A DNA stretch of 43,763 nt from UBA10364 sp049611965 (lineage in GTDB: Bacteria > Bacteroidota > Bacteroidia > Flavobacteriales > Schleiferiaceae), in contig JBMZBC010000016.1 of the NCBI GenBank assembly GCA_049611965.1, forward strand, positions 1 to 43,763, read 5' to 3'. Both the position numbers and the translations under genes were made by a program. This document shows, piece by piece, positions 1 through 7,470 of the stretch. The notes under the pieces are model-generated. The model was given only the letters and a program-made list of their open reading frames with translations. It was not told the DNA's origin and made no database searches. Position 1 is the stretch's first letter; each line of letters starts with the position of its first letter.

Positions 1-351
1 GCCATACGCGTGCAATTCTTCAATCTCTTCCGGCAAGATGGTACCGCCTCCACCACCAAAAATCTTGATGTGACCAGCGCCTTTTTCTTGCAATAGATCA
101 TACATGTATTTGAAGTACTCAATGTGCCCACCTTGGTAAGAGGTCATAGCAATAGCATTGGCATCTTCTTGAATGGCAGTATTTACGACCTCCTCCACGG
201 AGCGGTCGTGGCCGAGGTGTATCACCTCACATCCTGTACTTTGGATGATACGACGCATGATGTTAATGGCTGCATCGTGACCGTCAAAGAGCGAAGCGGC
301 AGTAACAATGCGCACCTTGTTTTTTGGCACGTACGGGGCTTGGGTTTCCAT
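1..351 (-). CDS. IcmF-like fused acyl-CoA mutase, N-terminal B12-binding domain (partial)
   Basis: The visible 117 N-terminal residues form a cobalamin-binding Rossmann domain; the rest lies beyond the left edge. LFDGHDA (residues 21-27) supplies the base-off cobalt ligand His25. SYQGGH (71-76) and the glycine run FGGGGGT (98-104) complete the B12 pocket. Having this domain at the very N-terminus, before the MeaB-like GTPase and mutase domains, is the arrangement of isobutyryl-CoA mutase fused (IcmF) and related Bacteroidota methylmalonyl-CoA mutase family proteins; classical MutB carries it at the C-terminus. The enzyme would isomerise branched or methylmalonyl acyl-CoA using adenosylcobalamin. 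The ATG ending at 351 is the first in frame, and the conserved domain begins about 12 residues later. Substrate and full architecture cannot be told from this piece. The gene is divergent from the ligase gene at 435. Confidence 0.9.
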   Translation of the reverse strand, partial: METQAPYVPKNKVRIVTAASLFDGHDAAINIMRRIIQSTGCEVIHLGHDRSVEEVVNTAIQEDANAIAMTSYQGGHIEYFKYMYDLLQEKGAGHIKIFGGGGGTILPEEIEELHAYG

Positions 352-434
352 GGTTCTGTGATGTATTTGGGTCCTTAAAGATACATCAGAAGTAGCAATG
401 ATTCTTTTGCTATCTTCACGGCAAACCGAAAAAT

Positions 435-2273
435 ATGAAGCTCTTTCAGTCTCCTTTTTTCTATCTGCCTGTGGTAGTTCTAATTGCAATCAGTAATGAT
501 CTCCAAGACATTGGTTTATGGCAACGAATGGCTGTTGCAGCATTCCTTGCAATTATCGCTTTGGGTATGGGTATCAAAAACTTGAAAAGCCGTCTAAGTA
601 TGCTTGAAATTCTGGCTTTAGGATTAGTCGCTTGGCCCTTGGTGAAAATTGGAAGTGTACATGCACCGAGTGAACTTTACGGACACATCGCGCGTATGTC
701 TTTGCTTTTTGGTACAATGGTTATATCGGCCGAGGCATTTCGCAATGATGAAAGAGGCACATTGAAAGCCTTTGGTATAGGTGCCCAATTCGCCCTTTTA
801 ATCGCTGGCTTAAGTATTCTACCTTCCCTCGGGGAAGCTTATAAAGAAGGTGATATTTATCTAGCTAGCGGTAAGCTCTTTGCGCATAAAAATTACGCAG
901 CAGCCACATTATTGATGCTGATCCCTGCGGCTCTATCGGTACGTCTCCCTGAAGCTTTAGGAACATGGCTTCAAAGAATCGCCGTTGGATTAGCATTGTT
1001 CGAAATCCTCTTTTTGAGGACTCGCGGTGTGTGGCTTGCAGCAGCCCTAATGGCATTAGTGGCAGCAGGCGCTTACGCCGCACAGAAAGACAGTAAGTAC
1101 CGCAACCAAAGCTTGATTGCTCTTGCAGTACTTGTTGTAGGCGTGGGTATAGCCGTTGTTTTTGGCGGGGCTGAAAAAGTGTTTGATAGCAGTACTATCC
1201 AAAGCAGGATGCACTATTGGAAGGCTTCACAGGAAATGTTTTTAGACAACCCCATTTCTGGCGTGGGCGGAGGTCAATGGAAAATTGAATACCCCGCGAC
1301 TGGACTAAAAGGAACGAATGAAAGTGTTATGAATGGCACCACCTCCATACTAAGACCGCACAATGATATTCTTTGGTTGTTGAGTGAGACAGGTATTGGA
1401 GCCCTATTTTTTATAGGTATGATGCTTTTGGCACTACTCCACTTATTGAAGACGAAGGAACAGTTACTCTTTGGCTTAACCATAGTTGCATTCGGTGCAT
1501 ACGGCTTCGGTGAATTTCCGCTTGAAAGGACGACGCTACTTATTCCTTTTGCAGTAGCTATGGGCTATTTGGCCAGCCGAAGCAAATCCATTTACGAAGG
1601 AGGAAAGCCACTATCTATTGGTCTATCGGCCGTAGCTCTGGTCTTTACGGTTGCAGTGAGTGTAGCAAGAGTAGGCGGAGAAAAAGAGGCAGCGCAGGCT
1701 TTAGACGGATACATGAAGCGAAACACTCGTGCTATGGTACAAAATAGTGTAGCTGCCACTGGGACTTTCTTCGAAATGGATATTTACAACAATCCAATGC
1801 CATATTTCGAAGGGCTCGGAATCTTGATTTCTGGCGGTCAAAAGCCGAATGCGGGAATACTTAAAAAGAGTTCAGCTGCTTTTGAGCAAGCGCTGGAAAT
1901 TCATCCTAATCATATTTTAAGTTTGAATCAATTGGCCCAGATTCGAAGGATTGAAGGGAATTATGCAGAGGCAAGCCGATTGTACAATCAGGTACTAGCG
2001 ATGAGTCCGCGAAATACTAGTGCAGCGCTGCGCCTTGCAGAGGTTGAACGCGTACGAGGTGATGTTTATGCTTCTATGAATGCGTTAAAAAAATTGGATA
2101 AGAAATACACACCCCAGAATCTCAACGGGCTTGGACGGGAAGCTACACAGACCCTTCAAGCATTCGCTTCAATGAGTAATCCAAGGCCCGCTTCACAGCG
2201 TTTACACAGCAAACTTCAAGGTCAAAAACCAGGTAAAATGTGGCAGATCTGGGCTGAATCTCGGAAAAATTAA
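435..2273 (+). CDS. O-antigen ligase family membrane protein with C-terminal TPRs
   Basis: A 612-residue protein with about ten hydrophobic segments in its first 415 residues, followed by a soluble tail. The Wzy_C/O-antigen ligase signature is a large loop ending in PHNDILWLLSETG near residue 310, preceded by SGVGGGQW; RTRGVWLA lies in an earlier helix. Members of this family (WaaL, Wzy, PglL) transfer or polymerise polyprenyl-linked glycans at the periplasmic face of the inner membrane. Residues of roughly 480-560 contain two or three TPR units (AFEQALEIHPNHILSLNQLA, then ASRLYNQVLAMSPRN), a common C-terminal addition in Bacteroidota ligases that probably binds a partner. The ATG at 435 is the first in frame and begins a hydrophobic helix. 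Ligase, polymerase or protein O-glycosylase activity cannot be separated by sequence alone. rfbC, at 11559, is the only other surface-sugar gene in the window. Confidence 0.8.
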   Translation: MKLFQSPFFYLPVVVLIAISNDLQDIGLWQRMAVAAFLAIIALGMGIKNLKSRLSMLEILALGLVAWPLVKIGSVHAPSELYGHIARMSLLFGTMVISAEAFRNDERGTLKAFGIGAQFALLIAGLSILPSLGEAYKEGDIYLASGKLFAHKNYAAATLLMLIPAALSVRLPEALGTWLQRIAVGLALFEILFLRTRGVWLAAALMALVAAGAYAAQKDSKYRNQSLIALAVLVVGVGIAVVFGGAEKVFDSSTIQSRMHYWKASQEMFLDNPISGVGGGQWKIEYPATGLKGTNESVMNGTTSILRPHNDILWLLSETGIGALFFIGMMLLALLHLLKTKEQLLFGLTIVAFGAYGFGEFPLERTTLLIPFAVAMGYLASRSKSIYEGGKPLSIGLSAVALVFTVAVSVARVGGEKEAAQALDGYMKRNTRAMVQNSVAATGTFFEMDIYNNPMPYFEGLGILISGGQKPNAGILKKSSAAFEQALEIHPNHILSLNQLAQIRRIEGNYAEASRLYNQVLAMSPRNTSAALRLAEVERVRGDVYASMNALKKLDKKYTPQNLNGLGREATQTLQAFASMSNPRPASQRLHSKLQGQKPGKMWQIWAESRKN

Positions 2274-2300
2274 ACACTTGAAACAAGATTTGTGAAATAT

Positions 2301-2318
2301 TTGGCACCGCTTTTGCGT
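2301..2318 (+). promoter_or_regulatory. Sigma-54 (RpoN) -24/-12 promoter
   Basis: TTGGCAC-CGCT-TTTGCGT reproduces the sigma-54 consensus (TTGGCACG, N4, TTGCW). The invariant GG (2303-2304) and GC (2315-2316) are exactly 10 bases apart. It lies between genes, 28 bases past the ligase stop, and points towards a small transcription unit that ends in a strong terminator. The predicted start is near 2328. Activator sites would be expected upstream, inside the ligase coding sequence; I did not identify one. Confidence 0.75.
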
Positions 2319-2345
2319 TACCAATAGAAATACTACATTAGCCTT

Positions 2346-2432
2346 ATGCAACAGCAATTTAATCATACAGCAACCTTTAATAACCGCATTTATGTGTGGA
2401 AGGGTTTTGTATACAATATTGTGAAGGCATAG
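2346..2432 (+). CDS. Possible 28-residue peptide in the sigma-54 transcript
   Basis: ATG at 2346 opens 28 codons ending in TAG at 2432. The peptide begins MQQQFNHTATFNN and ends in an aromatic, mildly basic, hydrophobic stretch (RIYVWKGFVYNIVKA). The start would lie about 18 bases after the predicted transcription start, and the ORF ends about 30 bases before the terminator stem, so it fills the middle of the predicted transcript. No Shine-Dalgarno sequence is visible, which carries little weight in Bacteroidota. An ORF of this length can arise by chance; its position inside a well-delimited unit is the only reason to list it. I do not recognise a family. Confidence 0.35.
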   Translation: MQQQFNHTATFNNRIYVWKGFVYNIVKA

Positions 2433-2461
2433 AGATTTAAATTATACAACCCAGGATATAG

Positions 2462-2494
2462 AAAGCGCCTTCACCATGTGAGGGCGCTTTTTTT
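2462..2494 (+). terminator. Rho-independent terminator of the sigma-54 unit
   Basis: A 13-bp stem (AAAGCGCCTTCAC pairing with GTGAGGGCGCTTT, one G-U pair) with the loop CAT (2475-2477) runs into a tract of T to 2494. It separates the small transcript from the gene at 2515, so that gene needs either read-through or its own promoter in the 20 bases that remain. Confidence 0.85.
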
Positions 2495-2514
2495 ATGTCC
2501 ACAATTAAAACGAA

Positions 2515-2889
2515 ATGAAAAATTTCTTCACCACCGTAAGAAATGCAGGTCCGTTAAAAACGAGAAAGCAGTTGAGTATCGATGGCAACATGGTTGATAC
2601 TCAAGGAATGCTCACCGTTTGGAATCTTATGGATGCCATGAACGAAATCAAAAGTGAACGCCTCGAAGCATTAATGCTCGATGCTCGTTACCGCGACAGG
2701 GTGAAGAACATTGATTTGAAGCTCTACAGCAATGCACAATTAGGTGAAGATTTACTCGTAGAGAGCAACTTCGCTCCAAATGGAAAAAAACAGGTAGATC
2801 TAAAGGTTTATGTAAGTAAACGCGCCAAAGGAGAGCCTGCAAGAAGAGTTTGTAAAGCGGTATATACGCTAGCCATTGAGGCAAAATAG
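2515..2889 (+). CDS. Small protein with hot-dog (acyl-CoA thioesterase-like) pattern
   Basis: A soluble protein of 124 residues without a signal peptide. The order of elements resembles a single hot-dog domain: a helix around residues 32-50 (GMLTVWNLMDAMNEI), then strands around 67-76 (VKNIDLKLYS), 78-90 (LGEDLLVESNFAP), 92-102 (KQVDLKVYVSK) and a last strand (RVCKAVYTLAIEA). Thioesterases and dehydratases of this fold have the same Gly-Asp-x-Leu turn before the third strand. I cannot point to a catalytic Asp or Glu with confidence, so the enzymatic role is a guess from fold pattern only. It begins 20 bases after a strong terminator and is followed by a run of hairpins (2897-3005) ending in the terminator shared with valS. 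Confidence 0.7.
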   Translation: MKNFFTTVRNAGPLKTRKQLSIDGNMVDTQGMLTVWNLMDAMNEIKSERLEALMLDARYRDRVKNIDLKLYSNAQLGEDLLVESNFAPNGKKQVDLKVYVSKRAKGEPARRVCKAVYTLAIEAK

Positions 2890-2896
2890 TATGGAG

Positions 2897-2972
2897 AATG
2901 GGCTCGTTTTGATGTGAGTGTTTGTGGTTATTTATTCGAGGGCCCATTCATGCAGGTAGTTGTACCCCTGCA
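2897..2972 (+). repeat. Two adjacent hairpins downstream of the hot-dog-like gene
   Basis: AATGGGCTCG (2897-2906) pairs with CGAG-GG-CCCATT (2937-2948), a 10-bp stem with a two-base bulge. Directly after it, TGCAGGTA-GTTG-TACC-CC-TGCA (2951-2972) forms a second stem, again with a two-base bulge. The terminator at 2977 follows at once. The region is therefore almost continuously structured, but the role is unknown. Confidence 0.5.
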
Positions 2973-2976
2973 ATCA

Positions 2977-3005
2977 AAAAGCCCGGCGCTGCGCGCCGGG
3001 CTTTT
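2977..3005. terminator. Bidirectional terminator between the hot-dog-like gene and valS
   Basis: A perfect 13-bp stem, AAAAGCCCGGCGC (2977-2989) with GCGCCGGGCTTTT (2993-3005), around the loop TGC. The A-rich left side and T-rich right side allow it to work for the plus-strand gene ending at 2889 and for valS (-), whose stop is at 3026. Confidence 0.9.
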
Positions 3006-3025
3006 ATGTTAAAGCATTCTTCCTA

Positions 3026-5611
3026 CTAACCCTTCAAGGCTTCAAGACGCTGCGTAATCAAGGTAATTTTACCTTCGGCATCCGCTTGCTTTTTACGTTC
3101 TGAGGCAACGACAGCCTCAGGCGCATTCGAAACGAAGCGCTCATTGCTTAGTTTTTTCTCGACACTCTTCAAGAATCCTTGTGTGTAGGCTAATTCCTCC
3201 TCGAGCTTGGCAATCTCGTCATCAACGTTCACGAAGGCATCGGCCGGGATGGTATAATTGATCCCACCAACGACAAAACTGAATGCAGATTTCTTCACTT
3301 CGCTTACGGTTGCGATCGCCTCAACATTGGCGAGCTTCATGATGAGTGCATCGAAGGCGGAATCGTGCGCCGTACCCTCGGCAATTTCAATGGTCAATAC
3401 CTCTTTCGGAGCGATACCGTTTTCATTACGTACGGTACGAACACCGCTTACTACCTCCGCGAAGTGCGCATATGATTTTAGGATTGCCTGATCTTCCACT
3501 TTGAGAGTAGGCCAAGCGGCAAAGTTGATGGTCTGCCCTGCTTCACGCTCTGCAAGGTTTTGCCACAATTCTTCCGTAATGAACGGCATGAACGGATGCA
3601 TAATTTCCAACAGTGTGTTGAAGATTGATTTGGTAGCCTCCAACGCTTCGGCTGAGATTTGATCGCCTTTCGCCGGTTTCACCATTTCTAGATACCACGA
3701 ACAGAAATCGTCCCAAACTAGCTTATAGGTCGTCATCAACGCCTCCGACAATCTGTATTTTTTAAAGCTGCTTTCAAGCTCCACAAGAGCTTCACCAATG
3801 CGGTTGCGCATCCATTGCACAGAAAGTGACTCCGAAGCACTCATGCCCTGGGCGCCAGCCTCCCACATGCCTACCAATCTGAAGGCATTCCATACTTTAT
3901 TCGCAAAGAAAGAACCCTGAGAACAGAGGTCTTCGTCGAACAACAGATCGTTTCCTGCAGGCGCAGTCATGAGCATACCTACACGAACACCGTCCGCACC
4001 GTATTTATCGATAAGATCTAGCGGATCCGGACTATTGCCCAAAGACTTCGACATCTTACGACGTTTTTTATCACGAACCATTCCCGTGAAGTATACATCC
4101 TTGAACGGACGTTTTCCTTTAAACTCGTACCCTGCCATGATCATGCGTGCTACCCAGAAGAAAATAATATCCTGTCCAGTGACGAGTGTATTGGTTGGGT
4201 AGAAATAATCTTCCTCTTCCTGATTTTCAGAGAATACGCTGTACGGCCATAACCATGAACTGAACCACGTATCCATAACATCTTCGTCTTGGTGTACCGC
4301 ATCAGTACCAAGGGCTGCAACGGCTTCTGCTTTGGTCTTGCAAACGGCGACATTGCCCTCTGCATCGTACCAAGCTGGAATGCGGTGTCCCCACCAGAGT
4401 TGACGCGAAACACACCAATCTTTGATGTTCTCCATCCAGTAGAGGTACGTCTTTTCAGCGTGCGGAGGATGAAGGGTAATGTCCTTTGATTTTACGCCGT
4501 CAATGGCCGGCTTGGCCAAATCCGACATCTTCAAAAACCACTGCATACTCAGGCGCGGCTCAATCACTGCATCAGTACGCTCACTGCGTCCGACTTTATT
4601 TCTAAGGTCCTTGGTCTCTACCAATAGACCCGCCTCTTCAAGGGCTTTGGCTACTTTTTTACGTGCATCGAATCGATCCAAACCGGCAAATTCACCACCG
4701 TGCTCGTTCAGTGCAGCGTGTTGATCGAATACATCGATGACTTCCAAGTTGTGCTTCTCGCCCAACATTTGGTCATTCGTATCGTGTGCTGGAGTCACCT
4801 TTAGTGCTCCGGTACCAAATTCGATATCCACGTACTCGTCGAAAATAATCGGTACGGCGCGCCCTACTAGAGGAACGATGGCCTTCTTACCTTTCAAATG
4901 CTGGTAGCGCTCGTCTTCAGGATTCACACAAACTGCAGTATCGCCAAAAATGGTTTCAGGACGTGTCGTGGCAACTTGCAAAGCGTCATCGGATCCTTCA
5001 ATCTTGTAGGTCATGTAGTAAAGACGGCTGTTCTCTTCCTTGTGGATGACTTCCTCGTCCGATACTGCCGTAAGTGCTACTGGATCCCAATTCACCATGC
5101 GAAGACCGCGGTAAATCATGCCTTTTTGGTGCAGGTCTATGAATACATCAATGACTTGCTCGCTGCGTACTTCGTCTAGAGTAAATGCCGTACGGTCCCA
5201 ATCGCAAGAGGCTCCAAGGCGGCGCAATTGCTTTAGGATGATTCCGCCGTATTCATCGGTCCAATCCCAGGCGTGTTTCAAGAAATCCTCGCGAGATAAA
5301 TCTGACTTTTTAATGCCCTGTTCGCGTAGGCGCTTTACCACCTTTGCTTCCGTTGCAATGGACGCATGGTCGGTACCCGGTACCCAACAAGCGTTCAAAC
5401 CAAGCATACGAGCACGACGAATTAGAACGTCCTGAACCGTATTGTTCAGCATATGACCCATGTGCAGTACACCTGTGACATTAGGCGGCGGGATAACAAT
5501 TGTATACGGCTCTTTATCAGATACTTCGGCATGAAAGTACTTATTGTCCAACCAGTGGCTGTACCACTTAGATTCAATTTCTCCCGGGGTATATTTTCCA
5601 ATTTCGCGCAT
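3026..5611 (-). CDS. valS: Valyl-tRNA synthetase
   Basis: A class I aminoacyl-tRNA synthetase of 861 residues that charges tRNA-Val in the cytoplasm. The N-terminus carries PPPNVTGVLHMGH with the HIGH signature as HMGH (50-53). The CP1 editing domain spans about 200-340, with TTRPET (215-220) and GTGALKVTPAHD (267-278), and clears misactivated threonine. The catalytic loop is KMSKS (519-523). An anticodon-binding helical bundle follows, and the last 65 or so residues form the usual C-terminal coiled coil. I place the start at the ATG ending at 5611, because the family begins close to the YTPGEIESKWY block; an in-frame ATG 20 codons upstream (5671) would add a non-conserved extension lying across the likely promoter at 5636-5643. 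It shares a terminator with the gene at 2515. Confidence 0.97.
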   Translation of the reverse strand: MREIGKYTPGEIESKWYSHWLDNKYFHAEVSDKEPYTIVIPPPNVTGVLHMGHMLNNTVQDVLIRRARMLGLNACWVPGTDHASIATEAKVVKRLREQGIKKSDLSREDFLKHAWDWTDEYGGIILKQLRRLGASCDWDRTAFTLDEVRSEQVIDVFIDLHQKGMIYRGLRMVNWDPVALTAVSDEEVIHKEENSRLYYMTYKIEGSDDALQVATTRPETIFGDTAVCVNPEDERYQHLKGKKAIVPLVGRAVPIIFDEYVDIEFGTGALKVTPAHDTNDQMLGEKHNLEVIDVFDQHAALNEHGGEFAGLDRFDARKKVAKALEEAGLLVETKDLRNKVGRSERTDAVIEPRLSMQWFLKMSDLAKPAIDGVKSKDITLHPPHAEKTYLYWMENIKDWCVSRQLWWGHRIPAWYDAEGNVAVCKTKAEAVAALGTDAVHQDEDVMDTWFSSWLWPYSVFSENQEEEDYFYPTNTLVTGQDIIFFWVARMIMAGYEFKGKRPFKDVYFTGMVRDKKRRKMSKSLGNSPDPLDLIDKYGADGVRVGMLMTAPAGNDLLFDEDLCSQGSFFANKVWNAFRLVGMWEAGAQGMSASESLSVQWMRNRIGEALVELESSFKKYRLSEALMTTYKLVWDDFCSWYLEMVKPAKGDQISAEALEATKSIFNTLLEIMHPFMPFITEELWQNLAEREAGQTINFAAWPTLKVEDQAILKSYAHFAEVVSGVRTVRNENGIAPKEVLTIEIAEGTAHDSAFDALIMKLANVEAIATVSEVKKSAFSFVVGGINYTIPADAFVNVDDEIAKLEEELAYTQGFLKSVEKKLSNERFVSNAPEAVVASERKKQADAEGKITLITQRLEALKG

Positions 5612-5635
5612 GGAAGTCGTTCTAATTATAAGTTG

Positions 5636-5643
5636 CAAAAATA
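5636..5643 (-). promoter_or_regulatory. Putative -7 element of valS
   Basis: Read on the minus strand this is TATTTTTG, a perfect match to the Bacteroidota -7 box TAnnTTTG. It lies 24 bases before the chosen valS ATG. The -33 element is weak: a TTG is found about 16 bases further upstream. It supports the inner valS start. Confidence 0.5.
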
Positions 5644-5694
5644 AGCGCCTGCAAGCATCCAATGAACCCATAGGCTAAGAGATTGTTAATTTCC

Positions 5695-5725
5695 TTTGAA
5701 AGCCATTGCTTTCGAAGTACATTTG
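5695..5725 (+). promoter_or_regulatory. Bacteroidota primary-sigma promoter of the DUF1573 gene
   Basis: TTTG (5695-5698), exactly 19 bases, then TACATTTG (5718-5725) matches the -33/-7 consensus TTTG-N19-TAnnTTTG of Bacteroidota in every defined position. Transcription should start about 5-8 bases after the box, leaving a leader of around 20 bases before the ATG at 5751. It is the clearest housekeeping promoter in the window. Confidence 0.8.
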
Positions 5726-5750
5726 GAACTCTCAAACATTGAAATTGAAC

Positions 5751-6188
5751 ATGAAAAAATTCATCCTAACTCTAGCAGTGGCGCTATTCGGATTCGCTGC
5801 ACAAGCGCAAGAGCAACCTACGGAAGGTGCAAAAATCCAATTCGCTGAAAAAGTGATCAACTACGGTAAGATCGAAAAAGGTGCTAATGGAACTCGTGTA
5901 TTCAAATTTAAAAACGAAGGAACAGAGCCGTTAGTTCTGAATTCTGTGCGTGCTTCTTGTGGTTGTACTACCCCAAAATGGACGCGTGAACCAATCGCTC
6001 CAGGAGCAGAAGGAAACATTACGGTGAAATACGATACGAACCGTATGGGTAATTTCCATAAGACTGTTACCGTAAATTCTAACGCAACGAACAAAACAGT
6101 TGTGCTTACCATCAAAGGACAAGTAATGAACCCTGCGGCTCAAAAAACGACGCCTACCAAACAAGGCGGTAGTGTGATTGCCAAATAA
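5751..6188 (+). CDS. Secreted DUF1573 domain protein
   Basis: A 145-residue exported protein. MKKFILTLAVALFGFAAQA (1-19) is a type I signal peptide with cleavage expected after AQA. The mature part is one DUF1573 domain, an immunoglobulin-like ASPM/SPD-2/Hydin-type beta sandwich: INYGKIEKG, then the conserved SCGCTTPKW, then PIAPGAEGNITVKYDT, then KTVTVNSNA and a final strand. The SCGC motif is the family hallmark. Such proteins are very frequent in Bacteroidota, are probably periplasmic or surface bound, and have no proven function. The Thr/Gln/Lys-rich tail (about 130-145) is low complexity. The inner ATG is chosen because it begins the signal peptide; a longer ORF from 5706 would run through the promoter. 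A terminator follows. Confidence 0.92.
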   Translation: MKKFILTLAVALFGFAAQAQEQPTEGAKIQFAEKVINYGKIEKGANGTRVFKFKNEGTEPLVLNSVRASCGCTTPKWTREPIAPGAEGNITVKYDTNRMGNFHKTVTVNSNATNKTVVLTIKGQVMNPAAQKTTPTKQGGSVIAK

Positions 6189-6217
6189 GGCAAGATTGCG
6201 TCCCAATAATTTCAAGA

Positions 6218-6245
6218 AAGCCCCGTATTTTTGCGGGGCTTTTTT
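6218..6245 (+). terminator. Terminator after the DUF1573 gene
   Basis: AAGCCCCG (6218-6225) pairs with CGGGGCTT (6234-6241) around an 8-base loop and runs into T. The loop reads TATTTTTG (6226-6233), itself a perfect -7 box, located 31 bases before the aminotransferase ATG. Loop and promoter element may be shared, but no good -33 element is visible at the expected distance. Confidence 0.8.
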
Positions 6246-6264
6246 AGTACCAAAACAAACAGCA

Positions 6265-7464
6265 ATGCCATCAATTTCGAAGAAAGGCACCAGCATGCCT
6301 TCAAGCCCTATCCGCAAATTAGTTCCCTTCGCAGAACAAGCTGAGCGCAACGGAAACAAGGTATATTATCTAAATATTGGTCAACCCGATATTCAGACGC
6401 CTGTGGAGGCACAGCAAGCCATAAAGGAGGCTGAAGTACCTGTCTTGGCCTACAGCCATAGCGCAGGATTTGCTTCCTTGAGAGAGGGATTAGCGAAATA
6501 CTACCACGGTAAGAACCTTCCTGTAGAAACCGATGAAATCATTGTAACCACAGGGGGATCAGAAGCATTATTATTCACTTTTGGATCAGCAATGGATGAA
6601 GGTGATGAAATTATCATCCCAGAACCCTTCTATGCCAACTACAACGGCTTTGCTACAGCGAGCGGCGTTAAGGTAGTTCCGGTCGAAGCCAACATTGAAA
6701 ATGGTTTTGCACTACCGCCTGTGGAGTTGTTTGAGGAGGCCATCACCGAAAGAACGAAAGGCATCCTCATTTGTAACCCGGGCAATCCAACCGGCTACTT
6801 GTACAGCAAGGAAGAGCTCGAGCAACTGAAAGAAATCGTACTTAAACACGACCTGTTCCTGATCGCTGATGAGGTGTACCGAGAGTTCACTTACGACGGT
6901 GAAGCTCATCACAGCATTCTTAGTATGGAAGGTCTTGAGAACAACGCTATAGTTGTGGACAGCTTTTCAAAACGCTATAGCATGTGTGGTGCAAGAATAG
7001 GTTGTTTAGTCAGCAAGAATAAAGACTTTATGGCGACTGCTATGAAGTTTGCACAAGCCAGACTTTCACCACCTACGTATGCACAGATTGCAAGTGAAGC
7101 TGCATTAAAAACGCCACAGCGCTATTTTGACGAGGTAAACGCAGAATATGTAGAACGTCGTAATGTATTGGTAGAAGGACTCAACAGCATTGAAGGCGTT
7201 TTCTGTCCAAAGCCCAAAGGCGCATTTTACGCAGTAGCTTCTTTCCCCGTGGAAAGCGCTGAACACTTTGCACAGTGGCTACTGAGCGAGTTCAATCATG
7301 AAGGGAAAACATTGATGATGGCCCCTGCGGCAGGCTTTTACGCCAAACCCGAATTAGGTGCGAATCAGGCGCGTCTCGCCTATGTGCTAAACACGGAGGC
7401 ATTAAAAGATTGTATTGCTATCTTAAAAGCTGCATTAGAAGTTTACCCACACACCACTAGATAA
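6265..7464 (+). CDS. PLP-dependent class I aminotransferase (aspartate aminotransferase family)
   Basis: A 399-residue fold-type I transaminase. The PLP lysine is Lys236 in VDSFSKRYSMCGARIG, with Arg244 contacting the phosphate. ICNPGNPTGYLY carries the cofactor-contacting Asn174, and ADEVYREF carries Asp202 and Tyr205. The substrate-carboxylate arginine lies in NQARLAYVLN near the C-terminus. The family transfers amino groups between amino acids and 2-oxoglutarate in the cytoplasm; aspartate or aromatic amino acids are likely substrates but the sequence does not decide. The start at 6265 is taken because upstream codons from 6178 run through the previous gene's stop and terminator. MPSSPIRKLV at residue 11 is where homologues usually begin, so a start there (6295) is also possible. 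murB follows after 6 bases. Confidence 0.9.
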   Translation: MPSISKKGTSMPSSPIRKLVPFAEQAERNGNKVYYLNIGQPDIQTPVEAQQAIKEAEVPVLAYSHSAGFASLREGLAKYYHGKNLPVETDEIIVTTGGSEALLFTFGSAMDEGDEIIIPEPFYANYNGFATASGVKVVPVEANIENGFALPPVELFEEAITERTKGILICNPGNPTGYLYSKEELEQLKEIVLKHDLFLIADEVYREFTYDGEAHHSILSMEGLENNAIVVDSFSKRYSMCGARIGCLVSKNKDFMATAMKFAQARLSPPTYAQIASEAALKTPQRYFDEVNAEYVERRNVLVEGLNSIEGVFCPKPKGAFYAVASFPVESAEHFAQWLLSEFNHEGKTLMMAPAAGFYAKPELGANQARLAYVLNTEALKDCIAILKAALEVYPHTTR

Positions 7465-7470
7465 CCTACT

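Larger units (their letters stand above)
2328..2494 (+). ncRNA. Predicted short sigma-54-dependent transcript (sRNA or small mRNA)
   Basis: The unit is bounded by the sigma-54 promoter at 2301-2318 and the terminator at 2462-2494, giving an RNA of about 167 bases. It contains one possible short ORF (2346-2432) and a perfect 10-base palindrome TTGTATACAA (2407-2416). It matches no RNA family I recognise. It could act as a base-pairing RNA, encode a peptide, or be the leader of the gene at 2515 if the terminator is leaky. The boundaries are inferred from the promoter and terminator, not observed. Confidence 0.55.

Noticed and set aside
124..378. 84-codon ORF on the plus strand
   Set aside because: Antisense to the B12-binding domain of the IcmF-like gene, which is convincing.
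5612..5671. 20-codon N-terminal extension of valS
   Set aside because: Non-conserved, and would cover a perfect -7 box at 5636-5643; the inner ATG fits the family.
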